A stretch of 64,000 nt of DNA from Prevotella sp. (GTDB lineage Bacteria > Bacteroidota > Bacteroidia > Bacteroidales > Bacteroidaceae), in NCBI GenBank assembly GCA_017483185.1, contig JAFULM010000049.1, positions 1-64,000 on the forward strand, written 5' to 3'. Below are positions 26,598-33,919 of the stretch, in pieces (within the stretch, counting starts at the first letter, position 1; each line of letters opens with the position of its first letter). Under the pieces are notes generated by a model. It saw only the letters and a program-made list of their open reading frames with translations, ran no database searches and had not been told where the DNA came from. Both the position numbers and the translations under genes were made by a program.

Positions 26598-26701
26598 TAT
26601 AGATTCAAGATAGAAGTGCAACGCTTCAGTCCCTCCATAGCCCATTACGCTATATGAGCTATGGAGGGACTGAAGCGTTGCACTTCTATCTTGAATCTAT
26701 A
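26598..26701. repeat. Perfect 44-base inverted repeat
   Basis: Arms at 26598-26641 and 26658-26701 are perfectly complementary and begin TATAGATTCAAGATAGAAGT. The loop is 16 bases. The element ends 10 bases before the start codon of the next gene, so it would sit directly in that gene's 5' leader if transcribed through. Confidence 0.95.
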
Positions 26702-26711
26702 GTTTTTATTA

Positions 26712-27740
26712 ATGGTATGGGCTTTGCTTTTGGTTGCGTGCAACTCTAACAATAAGGTTGCGGAAGAGCGTATGTCTTCTATTGACAGTACACAGCAATC
26801 GAAGGTGGCCGATATTCTTGCTGAGAGACTGGAAGATTTTTGCGCGAAATCGGGACAGGTGATAGTGATGGATGTGCAGACGGGCGAGATTCTTGCGATG
26901 GTCGGCGAGGCGGCGTCGCAGGAATCGGGACTTGTTCGTACGGCGTCTTTATTGGCTGCGCTGGAGACGGGGCGTGTGAAGATGAGTGACAGCGTTGACG
27001 TGGGCGACGGTGTTTATGCCGTGGGTGACGCAAATCTTTATGACCACAACTGGCGCCGTGGCGGATATGGGAAAATGACAGTCTCGCAGGGATTTCAGGT
27101 TAGTTCGAACATTGCCAATTATAAAGTGATGAAGCGGGCGTTTGACGAAGAGCAGGCTTTTTTCGACATGCTTGAAAAGATGAGTTATGGACAGCCGGCA
27201 GAAATGGCCGGGATGGACAGCCTCAAGGCCGCACATCTCTTTACGCCTCAGGATAGCGGATGGAGCGAGAAGTCGCTGGCTTGGTTTTGTATAGGATACA
27301 ACCAGCATATAGCTCCGATACAGATGCTAACGTTCTATAATGCCATAGCTAATGGCGGTAAGATGGTACGGCCGTCATTGTATAAAGGTGATGCGGAGGT
27401 GATAAATCCACAGATAGCGAGCGAGGCCGGTATAGATAGCATGAGGATGGCATTGCGGAAGTACATTACAGACGGTCTCGGTCGTCGTGCCGAATCAGAA
27501 CTCGTGGATGTCGCCGGAACGTCAGGAACGATACCGGTGTCGACGGAAGAGGATAATACGGAAGGTAAGCAAAACACGGACTTCCATATCGAGTTTTGTG
27601 GTTATTTCCCGGCTGATGCACCGCGATATTCTGTTATCGTGAGCATGAACAAGATGGGATTACCGGCAAGTGGTGGAGCAATGGCCGGTAGCGTGTTCAA
27701 GGAAATAGCGGAATGTATAATGAGTGGGGAAAAAGAATGA
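26712..27740 (+). CDS. Lipoprotein penicillin-binding-protein transpeptidase pseudoenzyme
   Basis: The 342-residue protein starts with a very short lipoprotein signal (lipobox LLVAC, Cys10). The rest follows the transpeptidase domain of FtsI/PBP2: VIVMDVQTGEILAMVG (residues 50-65), SLLAALETGRV, the SxN motif in VSSNIANYK (131-133), and GFFPAD-type CGYFPADAPRYSVIV. The catalytic SxxK box is gone: where family members have GSTFK this one has SGLVRTA. The KTG box reads VAGTSGT with the Lys missing. It should therefore bind but not cross-link peptidoglycan. An in-frame stop at 26700 fixes the start. It is more AT-rich than mfd and is preceded by hairpins. Confidence 0.82.
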   Translation: MVWALLLVACNSNNKVAEERMSSIDSTQQSKVADILAERLEDFCAKSGQVIVMDVQTGEILAMVGEAASQESGLVRTASLLAALETGRVKMSDSVDVGDGVYAVGDANLYDHNWRRGGYGKMTVSQGFQVSSNIANYKVMKRAFDEEQAFFDMLEKMSYGQPAEMAGMDSLKAAHLFTPQDSGWSEKSLAWFCIGYNQHIAPIQMLTFYNAIANGGKMVRPSLYKGDAEVINPQIASEAGIDSMRMALRKYITDGLGRRAESELVDVAGTSGTIPVSTEEDNTEGKQNTDFHIEFCGYFPADAPRYSVIVSMNKMGLPASGGAMAGSVFKEIAECIMSGEKE

Positions 27741-27807
27741 TAGTATTTCGGCAACATGCTATGCTGTGGTATGGTTAGAGCCGTAAAGGATTTATCCGAC
27801 AATATAT

Positions 27808-27848
27808 AAAAGGACGCAAAGAGTATTTATGGCTCTTTGCGTCCTTTT
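27808..27848. terminator. Bidirectional terminator
   Basis: A 16-base stem, AAAAGGACGCAAAGAG with its complement CTCTTTGCGTCCTTTT, lies between the convergent stops of the PBP-like gene and ridA. A-rich and T-rich flanks allow it to work in both directions. Confidence 0.88.
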
Positions 27849-27870
27849 GTTTAATAGCCATATGGTGACT

Positions 27871-28245
27871 TTATCTCGCAGCGATGCACTCCACCTCCAC
27901 GAGCACGCCTTTTGGCAGAGCCTTGATGGCTACGGCGGAGCGGGCGGGGTAGGGTTCGGTGAAGAAGGTGGAGTAGACTTCGTTCATGGCTGCGAAGTCG
28001 GCCATGTCGGCCATGAAGACAGTTGTTTTGACGACGTTGGCCAGCGAGAGTCCGGCGGCCTCCATGATGGCTTTGGCGTTGGTCAGGGCCTGACGGGTCT
28101 GTTCCTTGATGCCGCCTTCAACTACGTTGCCGGTTGCAGGGTCGAGTGGTATCTGTCCGGAAGCGAAGACCATTCCGTTGACTTCTATTGCCTGGCTGTA
28201 CGGTCCGATGGCCGCGGGAGCCTTGTCTGTGTGTAATGCTTTCAT
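27871..28245 (-). CDS. ridA: RidA family reactive intermediate deaminase
   Basis: The 124-residue protein hydrolyses reactive enamines such as 2-aminoacrylate, a by-product of PLP enzymes like threonine dehydratase. RidA hallmarks are present: FASGQIPLDP, QTRQALTN, VVKTTVFMADM and the catalytic Arg in YPARSAV, ending with VEVECIA. It lies 53 bases downstream of ilvA on the same strand. This pairs the source of the toxic intermediate with the enzyme that removes it, probably in one transcript. Confidence 0.94.
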   Translation of the reverse strand: MKALHTDKAPAAIGPYSQAIEVNGMVFASGQIPLDPATGNVVEGGIKEQTRQALTNAKAIMEAAGLSLANVVKTTVFMADMADFAAMNEVYSTFFTEPYPARSAVAIKALPKGVLVEVECIAAR

Positions 28246-28298
28246 AATCGTTGTTGTTCTATTAGTTTGATGAATGTTCTTTAGAATTTTGCGTTCCG

Positions 28299-29504
28299 TT
28301 ATTTATCCGTTGTCAGGATTTTGAATCCACTCTCTCTGAGCGCCTTGTTTATCTCGGCGATGTGTTCTGCGTTGCGCGTCTCGCAGACGATGCGCAGGAT
28401 ACAGGCGTTGATTTTTTCGCTGTCGCCGTGACGGTTGTGATGTACGCTGGTGATGTTTCCGCCGCAGCGGGCTATCACCGAGGCCACTTCGACAAGCGTT
28501 CCGGGACGGTCATCCAGTTCGATGTTGATGGTGCAGTAACGTCCGCTCTTTGTCAGACCTCGCTTGATGACGCGGTTGAGTATGGTCACGTCGATGTTGC
28601 CGCCACTGACGATGCACACCGTCTTCTTGCCTTTCACCGGTATCTTGTTGTACAGTACGGCTGCTACGCTTGTCGCTCCGGCTCCTTCGGCGACCACCTT
28701 CTCCTGTTCGAGCAGATGGAGGATGGCGCCGCAGATTTCGTCTTCCGTGACGGTGACAATCTCGTCGACATATTTGCTGCATATCTCGTAGGTCAGGTCG
28801 CCCGGCTCTTTGACGGCGATGCCGTCGGCCACGGTCGATACCGAGGGCAGGGTCTCCTTGTGTCTGACTTCCAGACTGTGGACCATGCTGGCTGCGCCGG
28901 CGGCCTGTATGCCATATATTTTGATGGCCGGGTTGAGCGACTTCACGGCAAAAGCGATGCCGCTGATGAGTCCTCCGCCGCCGACGGGCACGACGATGGC
29001 TTCGACGTCGGGCAGCTGTTCGAGCACTTCGAGTCCGATTGTGCCTTGTCCGGCGATGACATTCTCGTCGTCAAACGGGTGGATGAACGTATAGCCCTTT
29101 TCCTCTTTCAGTTCGAGTGCCTTGCGGTAGGCGTCGTCATAAACGCCAGGCACGAGACAGACCTCCGCTCCGTAGTTTTTAGTCGCTTCCACCTTGCTGA
29201 TGGGAGCGCCTTCGGGCAGACAGATGAGTGACTTTATGCCGTGTGCCGTAGCTCCGAGAGCCACGCCTTGTGCGTGGTTGCCGGCCGAGCAGGCGATGAC
29301 GCCGCGTGATTTTTCCTCGTCGGTGAGCTGCGAAATTTTATAGCATGCGCCGCGCACTTTGAATGAGCCTGTCTCTTGAAGATTTTCCGGTTTGAGGTAG
29401 ACATCACACTCGGGGTTAATCTTCGGGGCCCTCACCAGTTCCGTCTTGCGTATGGTTTTGCTGAGGACATAACGTGCCTTGTAGAAGTTGTCTAAGTTGA
29501 GCAT
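28299..29504 (-). CDS. ilvA: Threonine ammonia-lyase (threonine dehydratase), ACT domain form
   Basis: A PLP enzyme that turns threonine into 2-oxobutanoate and ammonia, feeding isoleucine synthesis or threonine breakdown. The 401-residue protein has the PLP lysine in GSFKVRGA (about residue 48), SAGNHAQGVA and the glycine loop VPVGGGGLISG. A C-terminal ACT-like domain (from about residue 325, IELDDRPGTLVEVA) follows. The single ACT domain and size fit the short, catabolic-like class. A good promoter lies just upstream at 29530-29561. ridA follows. Confidence 0.93.
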   Translation of the reverse strand: MLNLDNFYKARYVLSKTIRKTELVRAPKINPECDVYLKPENLQETGSFKVRGACYKISQLTDEEKSRGVIACSAGNHAQGVALGATAHGIKSLICLPEGAPISKVEATKNYGAEVCLVPGVYDDAYRKALELKEEKGYTFIHPFDDENVIAGQGTIGLEVLEQLPDVEAIVVPVGGGGLISGIAFAVKSLNPAIKIYGIQAAGAASMVHSLEVRHKETLPSVSTVADGIAVKEPGDLTYEICSKYVDEIVTVTEDEICGAILHLLEQEKVVAEGAGATSVAAVLYNKIPVKGKKTVCIVSGGNIDVTILNRVIKRGLTKSGRYCTINIELDDRPGTLVEVASVIARCGGNITSVHHNRHGDSEKINACILRIVCETRNAEHIAEINKALRESGFKILTTDK

Positions 29505-29529
29505 TTCTTTTATGTTTTTTTGTTGTCAC

Positions 29530-29561
29530 AAAATTAGCATATTATTCTTCATCCGACAAAC
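29530..29561 (-). promoter_or_regulatory. ilvA-ridA promoter
   Basis: On the minus strand TTTG (29558-29561), a 20-base spacer and TAATTTTG (29530-29537) fit the Bacteroidetes consensus. The ilvA start is 25 bases further on. Confidence 0.75.
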
Positions 29562-29662
29562 ATTCTCCGATATTTTTTCAGAAACGATATACCGACGGCA
29601 TTATGAAACGCCCGGATGGTTTCATCAAAGATACTACCTTAATATATAATGTGAACGGCTCG

Positions 29663-29692
29663 TGTCTGACATAATGACATATATGACAGACA
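29663..29692. promoter_or_regulatory. Dyad upstream of the hsp20 sigma-54-like promoter
   Basis: TGTCTGACATA (29663-29673) and TATGACAGACA (29682-29692) are inverted with 10 of 11 matches. The dyad is centred about 37 bases upstream of the GG of the promoter box at 29712. It could bind an enhancer-binding protein or repressor; this is inference only. Confidence 0.45.
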
Positions 29693-29711
29693 AAATGGCA
29701 GGCAAAATGCG

Positions 29712-29728
29712 TTGGAACGCTTGTTGCA
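29712..29728 (+). promoter_or_regulatory. Sigma-54-like promoter of hsp20
   Basis: TTGGAACGCTTGTTGCA matches the -24/-12 consensus YTGGCACGRNNNTTGCW at 13 of 14 fixed positions if the degenerate R is not counted. GG and GC are separated by exactly 10 bases. The start would be near 29739, leaving a leader of about 70 bases before the ATG. No Bacteroidetes TAnnTTTG promoter was found closer. Confidence 0.6.
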
Positions 29729-29796
29729 TTAAGATAAGCGAAAGCCTCTTGGAAGGCAATCGAAAAGAAGTAACAACAATAACAATTAAAAAACAT

Positions 29797-29802
29797 AGGA
29801 GG
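29797..29802 (+). promoter_or_regulatory. Strong Shine-Dalgarno of hsp20
   Basis: AGGAGG lies 8 bases before the ATG at 29811. A perfect Shine-Dalgarno is rare among the genes of this window and fixes the start. It suggests high translation upon induction. Confidence 0.75.
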
Positions 29803-29810
29803 ACAAGATC

Positions 29811-30236
29811 ATGACACAGTTAAGAAGAAACTCAACTTGGTTACCGGACGTATTCAACGACATTTTTGCAACGGACTTCATGCCGAAGACGAGTGCCACG
29901 GCACCGGCCATCAACGTCAAGGAATCGGACAAGGGCTACATCGTGGAGCTGGCCGCTCCGGGAATGGCAAAGGAGGACTTCTGCGTACATATCAATGACG
30001 AGGGCAATCTCATCATTAAGATGGAGAACAAGCAGGAGAAGAAGGAGGAGAACAGCAACATGCGCTACTTGCGTCGTGAGTTCGCATATTCTAAGTTTGA
30101 GCAGACGCTCATTCTGCCGGACGATGTCGACAAGGACCAGATTGCAGCACGTGTCGAAAACGGAGTGCTGACCGTCGAACTGCCTAAGATGGTGGAGACA
30201 AAGGTCAAAGTGGCCCGTCAGATAACTGTCGGATAG
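29811..30236 (+). CDS. hsp20: Hsp20/alpha-crystallin family small heat-shock protein
   Basis: The 141-residue cytoplasmic holdase has the alpha-crystallin domain from about residue 33 to 125. It begins APAINVKESDKGYIVELAAPG, where the A-x-x-x-n-x-L motif later appears as VENGVLTVELPK. The N-terminal arm is short and the C-terminal extension carries a VKVARQITV tail with an I-x-V-like motif. Upstream are a sigma-54-like box, a dyad and a perfect Shine-Dalgarno, suggesting stress-triggered expression. It is a single-gene unit followed by a hairpin. Confidence 0.94.
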   Translation: MTQLRRNSTWLPDVFNDIFATDFMPKTSATAPAINVKESDKGYIVELAAPGMAKEDFCVHINDEGNLIIKMENKQEKKEENSNMRYLRREFAYSKFEQTLILPDDVDKDQIAARVENGVLTVELPKMVETKVKVARQITVG

Positions 30237-30249
30237 CTCAGAAAGACAG

Positions 30250-30283
30250 GAAGTCCGGCAGCCTTGAATGGCCGCCGGACTTC
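30250..30283 (+). terminator. hsp20 terminator-like hairpin
   Basis: GAAGTCCGGCAGCC pairs with GGCCGCCGGACTTC across a 6-base loop, 14 bases after the hsp20 stop. No long T run follows, so termination efficiency is uncertain. Confidence 0.6.
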
Positions 30284-30342
30284 GATTGTCTGTTAAAATG
30301 CAGATGGGCATACCTCGAGAATAACATTATTCCAGCGAAAAA

Positions 30343-30374
30343 TTTGCGGGAATGAAATAAAAGTATTACCTTTG
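30343..30374 (+). promoter_or_regulatory. tRNA-Glu promoter
   Basis: TTTG (30343-30346), a 20-base spacer and TACCTTTG (30367-30374) lie about 60 bases before the tRNA. Confidence 0.75.
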
Positions 30375-30434
30375 CACCGCATTTGAGCGATGAAGTCTTG
30401 CGGCAGTGTTCGCGAGGTGAAGCAAAAACAGAAT

Positions 30435-30506
30435 GGTCGATTCATCTAATGGTTAGGATACAAGATTCTCAATCTTGGCATAGGGGTTCGATTCCCCTAT
30501 CGACTA
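30435..30506 (+). tRNA. tRNA-Glu (anticodon CTC)
   Basis: The 72-base cloverleaf has acceptor GGTCGAT/ATCGACT with discriminator A, D arm ATCTAATGGTTAGGAT and anticodon stem CAAGA/TCTTG with loop TTCTCAA (anticodon CTC). The T arm is AGGGG-TTCGATT-CCCCT. CCA is not encoded. It has its own promoter and terminator. Confidence 0.95.
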
Positions 30507-30519
30507 CAACAACGGAAAC

Positions 30520-30558
30520 GACCCTTGGAGCGCATTGCTCTGAGGGTCTTTTTTTATT
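30520..30558 (+). terminator. tRNA-Glu terminator
   Basis: GACCCTTGGAGC pairs with GCTCTGAGGGTC (two mismatches), followed by a run of seven T. It starts 14 bases after the tRNA. Confidence 0.88.
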
Positions 30559-30566
30559 TTTGCATT

Positions 30567-32015
30567 ATGATAATCATTCTGACAGTGCTCGTCTATTTCG
30601 TCATACTGTTTGGCGTGAGCCGTATTACGGGGCGACGGGCGACAAACGAGACATTCTATAGGGCTGACCGCCGGTCGCCGTGGTATATGGTGGCGTTCGG
30701 TATGGTAGGCGCGTCGATAAGCGGAGTGACGGTCGTGTCGGTGCCGGGCATGGTGATGCGCACGGACATGACATATCTGCAGATGTGTATGGGCTTCATT
30801 CCCGGCTATTTTGCCGTGGCGTTTTTGTTGCTGCCGCTTTATTATCGCCACAATCTTACAACCATTTATACTTATCTCGGTGCCCGTCTCGGGCCGCGGG
30901 CCTATCGCACGGGCGCGTCATTTTTCCTATTGTCAAAGCTGGCGGGTGCGGCGGTGAAGTTTTATGTCGTTTGTATTATTCTCCAGAGATTTGTTTTGGA
31001 CGCCGTCGGTGTGCCGTTTGAAGTGACCGTGCCGCTGATGGTGGCGCTGATATGGCTTTATACCTATCGCGGCGGCATCAAGACGCTTGTGTGGACCGAC
31101 ACGCTGCAGACGACATGTCTCTTCACGTCGCTCGTGTTGATCTTCGTCGGTGTGGCCCGCGCGTTGGACATGGGAGTCGGCGAAGCCGTCTCGGCAGTGG
31201 CCGCTTCGCCGATGAGTCGTGTGCTGGTCATGGACGACTGGGTGTCGACGCAGAACTTCTGGAAGCAGTTCATAAGCGGCATATTCGTTGTCATCGTGAT
31301 GACGGGACTGGATCAGGACATGATGCAGAAGAACCTGACGTGCAAGACGCTGCGCGAGGCTCAGAAAGATGTATGTACTTATGGCTTCGCTTTTGTGCCG
31401 GCCAACCTGCTGCTGCTCTCGCTCGGCGTGTTGCTTGTGGCGCTGGCCGGGCGTGAGGGAGTGGCACTGCCGGCATCGGGTGACGATCTGCTGCCGATGT
31501 TTGCGGCTACGGGCAGTCTCGGTACGGCCGTTGTCGTGCTCTTCACCATCGGCATTGTGGCGGCGTCGTTCAGCAGTGCAGACTCGGCGCTGACATCGTT
31601 GACGACGAGCTATTGTGTTGACATCCGCCGCCGAGAGGACGACGAGCGTTTGCGTCGGCGTGTCCATGTGGGCTTCTGCGTGCTGTTTGTGGTGTTCATC
31701 CTGCTGTTCCGGCTGGTGAACTCGACGAGCGTGATAGACGCCATATATATATTGGTGTCTTATACCTACGGTCCACTGCTCGGTCTGTTTGCCTTCGGAT
31801 TGCTGACGCGACGCAGTGTGCGGGACAAATATGTGCCCTACATCGCCATTGTCTCGCCATTGCTGTGCTTCGTGCTCGACAAGGTTGCCGTCGCCCTGTG
31901 GGGCTATCATTTCGGTTACGAACTGCTGCTGTTGAACGGCATGCTGACGTTCGTGGGGTTGTGGGCAAGCCCCCTGAAAGCCCCCTGTCGTCCCCCGAAG
32001 GGGGACACTGAGTGA
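30567..32015 (+). CDS. Sodium:solute symporter family transporter
   Basis: The 482-residue inner-membrane protein has about 13 hydrophobic segments and the SSS family landmarks: an N-terminal helix, FYRADRRSPWYMVAFGMVGA, SGVTVVSVPG, YTYRGGIKTLVWTDTLQ and FSSADSALTSLTTSYCVD near the sodium site. The substrate (sugar, proline, sialate or other) cannot be told. The ATG at 30567 follows the terminator of tRNA-Glu. The last 12 residues (KAPCRPPKGDTE) are not transporter sequence: they are read from the left arm of an inverted repeat at 31979-32112, which also supplies the stop. Confidence 0.9.
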   Translation: MIIILTVLVYFVILFGVSRITGRRATNETFYRADRRSPWYMVAFGMVGASISGVTVVSVPGMVMRTDMTYLQMCMGFIPGYFAVAFLLLPLYYRHNLTTIYTYLGARLGPRAYRTGASFFLLSKLAGAAVKFYVVCIILQRFVLDAVGVPFEVTVPLMVALIWLYTYRGGIKTLVWTDTLQTTCLFTSLVLIFVGVARALDMGVGEAVSAVAASPMSRVLVMDDWVSTQNFWKQFISGIFVVIVMTGLDQDMMQKNLTCKTLREAQKDVCTYGFAFVPANLLLLSLGVLLVALAGREGVALPASGDDLLPMFAATGSLGTAVVVLFTIGIVAASFSSADSALTSLTTSYCVDIRRREDDERLRRRVHVGFCVLFVVFILLFRLVNSTSVIDAIYILVSYTYGPLLGLFAFGLLTRRSVRDKYVPYIAIVSPLLCFVLDKVAVALWGYHFGYELLLLNGMLTFVGLWASPLKAPCRPPKGDTE

Positions 32016-32112
32016 GTGAAGGGGGCGTAGAATGAAAAGAATATTATAAATATATGATATATATCACCCTATAATCCACTCAGTGTCCCCCTTTGGGGGA
32101 CGACAGGGGGCT
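31979..32112. repeat. 36-base-arm inverted repeat overlapping a gene end
   Basis: Arms at 31979-32014 and 32077-32112 (one mismatch) carry AGCCCCCTGTCGTCCCCC and AGGGGGACACTGAGTG. Each arm also folds on itself (GTCCCCCGAAGGGGGAC). The left arm codes for the symporter C-terminus. The right arm ends 5 bases before the start codon of the next gene and is followed by a T run. Confidence 0.92.
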
Positions 32113-32117
32113 TTTTT

Positions 32118-32762
32118 ATGAAAACAATAATACTTGATTTTGACGGGACGTTGGGGGACACCCGCGCCGTGATTGTGAAGACGATGCAGCAGACCATAGC
32201 GGAGTTGGGACTTCCGCAGCGTTCTGATGCGGAATGTGTGGCTACGATAGGATTGCCGTTGCACGAAGGTTTCAGAAGCCTCATGCCGATGACAGAGGAG
32301 ATGGGGCAGAGGTGTGCAGATGTCTATCGGAGACTGTTTGATGTGAACAATGTGCCGGGAGCTGTTCCGATGTTTCCCCATGTCCGTGAGACGATAGAGG
32401 AGCTGCATGGTCGCGGTGTGACGCTGACAATCGCCAGCAGTCGTGGCCGTGACACACTGTTGGGCTTCCTGCGTGACATGAAGCTGGAGCAATATATCTC
32501 TCGTGTCGTGGCTGTCTCAGACGTGGAGCACGCAAAGCCGGCTCCGGACATGGTGCTGGACATCCTCCGTTATGTCGGATGTAGGGCCGATGAGGCGCTG
32601 GTGGTCGGTGACACGGTGTTCGACATAGAGATGGGACGCCGTGCCGGGGCTAAGACTTGCGGAGTGACGTACGGCAACGGTACACGCGAAAGCCTCGAGG
32701 GCGCTGACTTTCTGATAGATGATTTCGGGGAACTACTTATGAAAACAAAGAACGAAGAGTGA
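32118..32762 (+). CDS. HAD superfamily phosphatase, phosphoglycolate-phosphatase-like
   Basis: The 214-residue cytoplasmic protein shows the haloacid-dehalogenase motifs: LDFDGTLGDT (nucleophile Asp at residue 8), TIASSRGRD for motif II, and KPAPDMVLDIL and VVGDTVFDIEMG for motifs III and IV. A helical cap lies between residues 15 and 85. It resembles Gph or beta-phosphoglucomutase types; the substrate is not determined. It begins 5 bases after a strong inverted repeat that leaves no room for a normal leader. The last residues (KTKNEE) and the stop are supplied by the next repeat at 32750. Confidence 0.88.
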   Translation: MKTIILDFDGTLGDTRAVIVKTMQQTIAELGLPQRSDAECVATIGLPLHEGFRSLMPMTEEMGQRCADVYRRLFDVNNVPGAVPMFPHVRETIEELHGRGVTLTIASSRGRDTLLGFLRDMKLEQYISRVVAVSDVEHAKPAPDMVLDILRYVGCRADEALVVGDTVFDIEMGRRAGAKTCGVTYGNGTRESLEGADFLIDDFGELLMKTKNEE

Positions 32763-32845
32763 AGAATTTGCTGCCGCCGTTCCCACGTTGCCTCTATATT
32801 GTAACAACGTGGGAACGGCGGCAGCAAATTCTTCACTCTTCGTTC
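32750..32845. repeat. Perfect 41-base hairpin of the mfd-insert family
   Basis: Arms 32750-32790 and 32805-32845 are perfectly complementary. They start GAACGAAGAGTGAAGAATTT, then TGCTGCCGCC, the same arm sequence as the two mfd insertions. The centre is unrelated to theirs. It sits between the convergent HAD phosphatase and trxB genes: the phosphatase stop lies inside the left arm, and an extra GAAGAGTGAAGAA unit right of the arm holds the trxB stop. Confidence 0.95.
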
Positions 32846-32846
32846 T

Positions 32847-33800
32847 TCACTCTTCACTTAACAAAGTGAGGTATCGTTCGGCCTCGATGGCAGCCTGACA
32901 GCCGGTTGCGGCCGAGGTGATGGCCTGACGGTAGACGGGATCTGCCACGTCGCCGGCCACGAAGACGCCCGGCACTTTGGTTTTCGGCGTGCCGTCAATC
33001 TTCTTCAGATAGCCCACCTCATCTGTGTCGAGCCACTCGCGGAAGACGTCGCTGTTGGGCTTGTGACCGATGGCGAGGAAGAAGCCGTCGATGGCGATGT
33101 CGACCATCTCTTCGTCCGGTTCGCCCTTGCGGCGCACGAGGTGAGCGCCTTCTACACCGTTTTCGCCGTAGAGACCGACGGTGTTGTGTTCAAAGAGTAT
33201 CTCGATGTTTTCGGTGTTCATCACACGCTTCTGCATCACTTTGGAGGCGCGCAGATAGGGTTTGCGCACAATCATGTAGACCTTCTTGGCGAGGCTGGCC
33301 AGATAGATGGCCTCCTCACAGGCCGTGTCACCGCCGCCGACCACGGCGACCACCTTCTTGCGGTAGAAGAAACCGTCGCATGTGGCGCAGGCCGAGACGC
33401 CTTGACCATTGTATTTTCGTTCGTCGTCAAGTCCGAGATACATGGCCGATGCTCCGGTGGCGATGATGACGGTGTCGGCCTCCACCTCCTTTCCGTCTTC
33501 GACGGTCAGGACATAGGGTGCCTTGGACAGGTCGGCCTTGACGATCTCGCCGTCGCGGATGTCGGCACCGAAGTGCTCCGCCTGTTCGCGCAGGTCCATC
33601 ATCATCTGATTGCCGTCGACACCCTGAGGATAGCCGGGGAAGTTTTCGACAATCGTTGTCTGCGTGAGCTGACCGCCGGGCTGCAGACCGCTGTAAACCA
33701 CTGGCTGCAAGTTGGCTCTTGACGCATATATGGCTGCCGTGTAGCCGGCAGGACCGCTGCCCACGATGAGACAGCGGACGTGTTCTCTGTTATCGCTCAT
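32847..33800 (-). CDS. trxB: Thioredoxin-disulfide reductase
   Basis: This flavoenzyme passes electrons from NADPH to thioredoxin. The 317-residue protein has the FAD-binding GSGPAGYTAAIYA (about residues 13-25), the redox-active CATC in SACATCDGFF (about residue 140), the NADPH-binding GGGDTACEEA, and the C-terminal FAD motif GVFVAGDVAD. The C-terminal SEE is encoded by a repeat arm. The peroxidase gene lies upstream on the same strand (119-base gap), so a thiol-based redox defence pair is likely. Confidence 0.96.
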   Translation of the reverse strand: MSDNREHVRCLIVGSGPAGYTAAIYASRANLQPVVYSGLQPGGQLTQTTIVENFPGYPQGVDGNQMMMDLREQAEHFGADIRDGEIVKADLSKAPYVLTVEDGKEVEADTVIIATGASAMYLGLDDERKYNGQGVSACATCDGFFYRKKVVAVVGGGDTACEEAIYLASLAKKVYMIVRKPYLRASKVMQKRVMNTENIEILFEHNTVGLYGENGVEGAHLVRRKGEPDEEMVDIAIDGFFLAIGHKPNSDVFREWLDTDEVGYLKKIDGTPKTKVPGVFVAGDVADPVYRQAITSAATGCQAAIEAERYLTLLSEE

Positions 33801-33919
33801 TAGTTTCTAAAATTCTTAATTCTGAATTATTAATTATTATTCTCTTCGTGCCCGTGCCATCGCTGACAGACTGAACCATGTTACGGAACCGGACACAGGG
33901 ATTCTTCACTTTTCACTCT

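Larger units (their letters stand above)
26310..26711. other. Gene-free interval made of three inverted repeats
   Basis: Between mfd and the next gene lie three different hairpin elements: a GTTACGTGGGCC cluster (26329-26414), a 20-base-arm hairpin (26457-26507) and a perfect 44-base-arm hairpin (26598-26701). No ORF is supported. Confidence 0.8.

Noticed and set aside
30933..31910. 325-residue open frame opposite the symporter
   Set aside because: Composition is Gln/His/Arg-rich as expected from reading a membrane protein gene backwards; the sense frame has clear family motifs.
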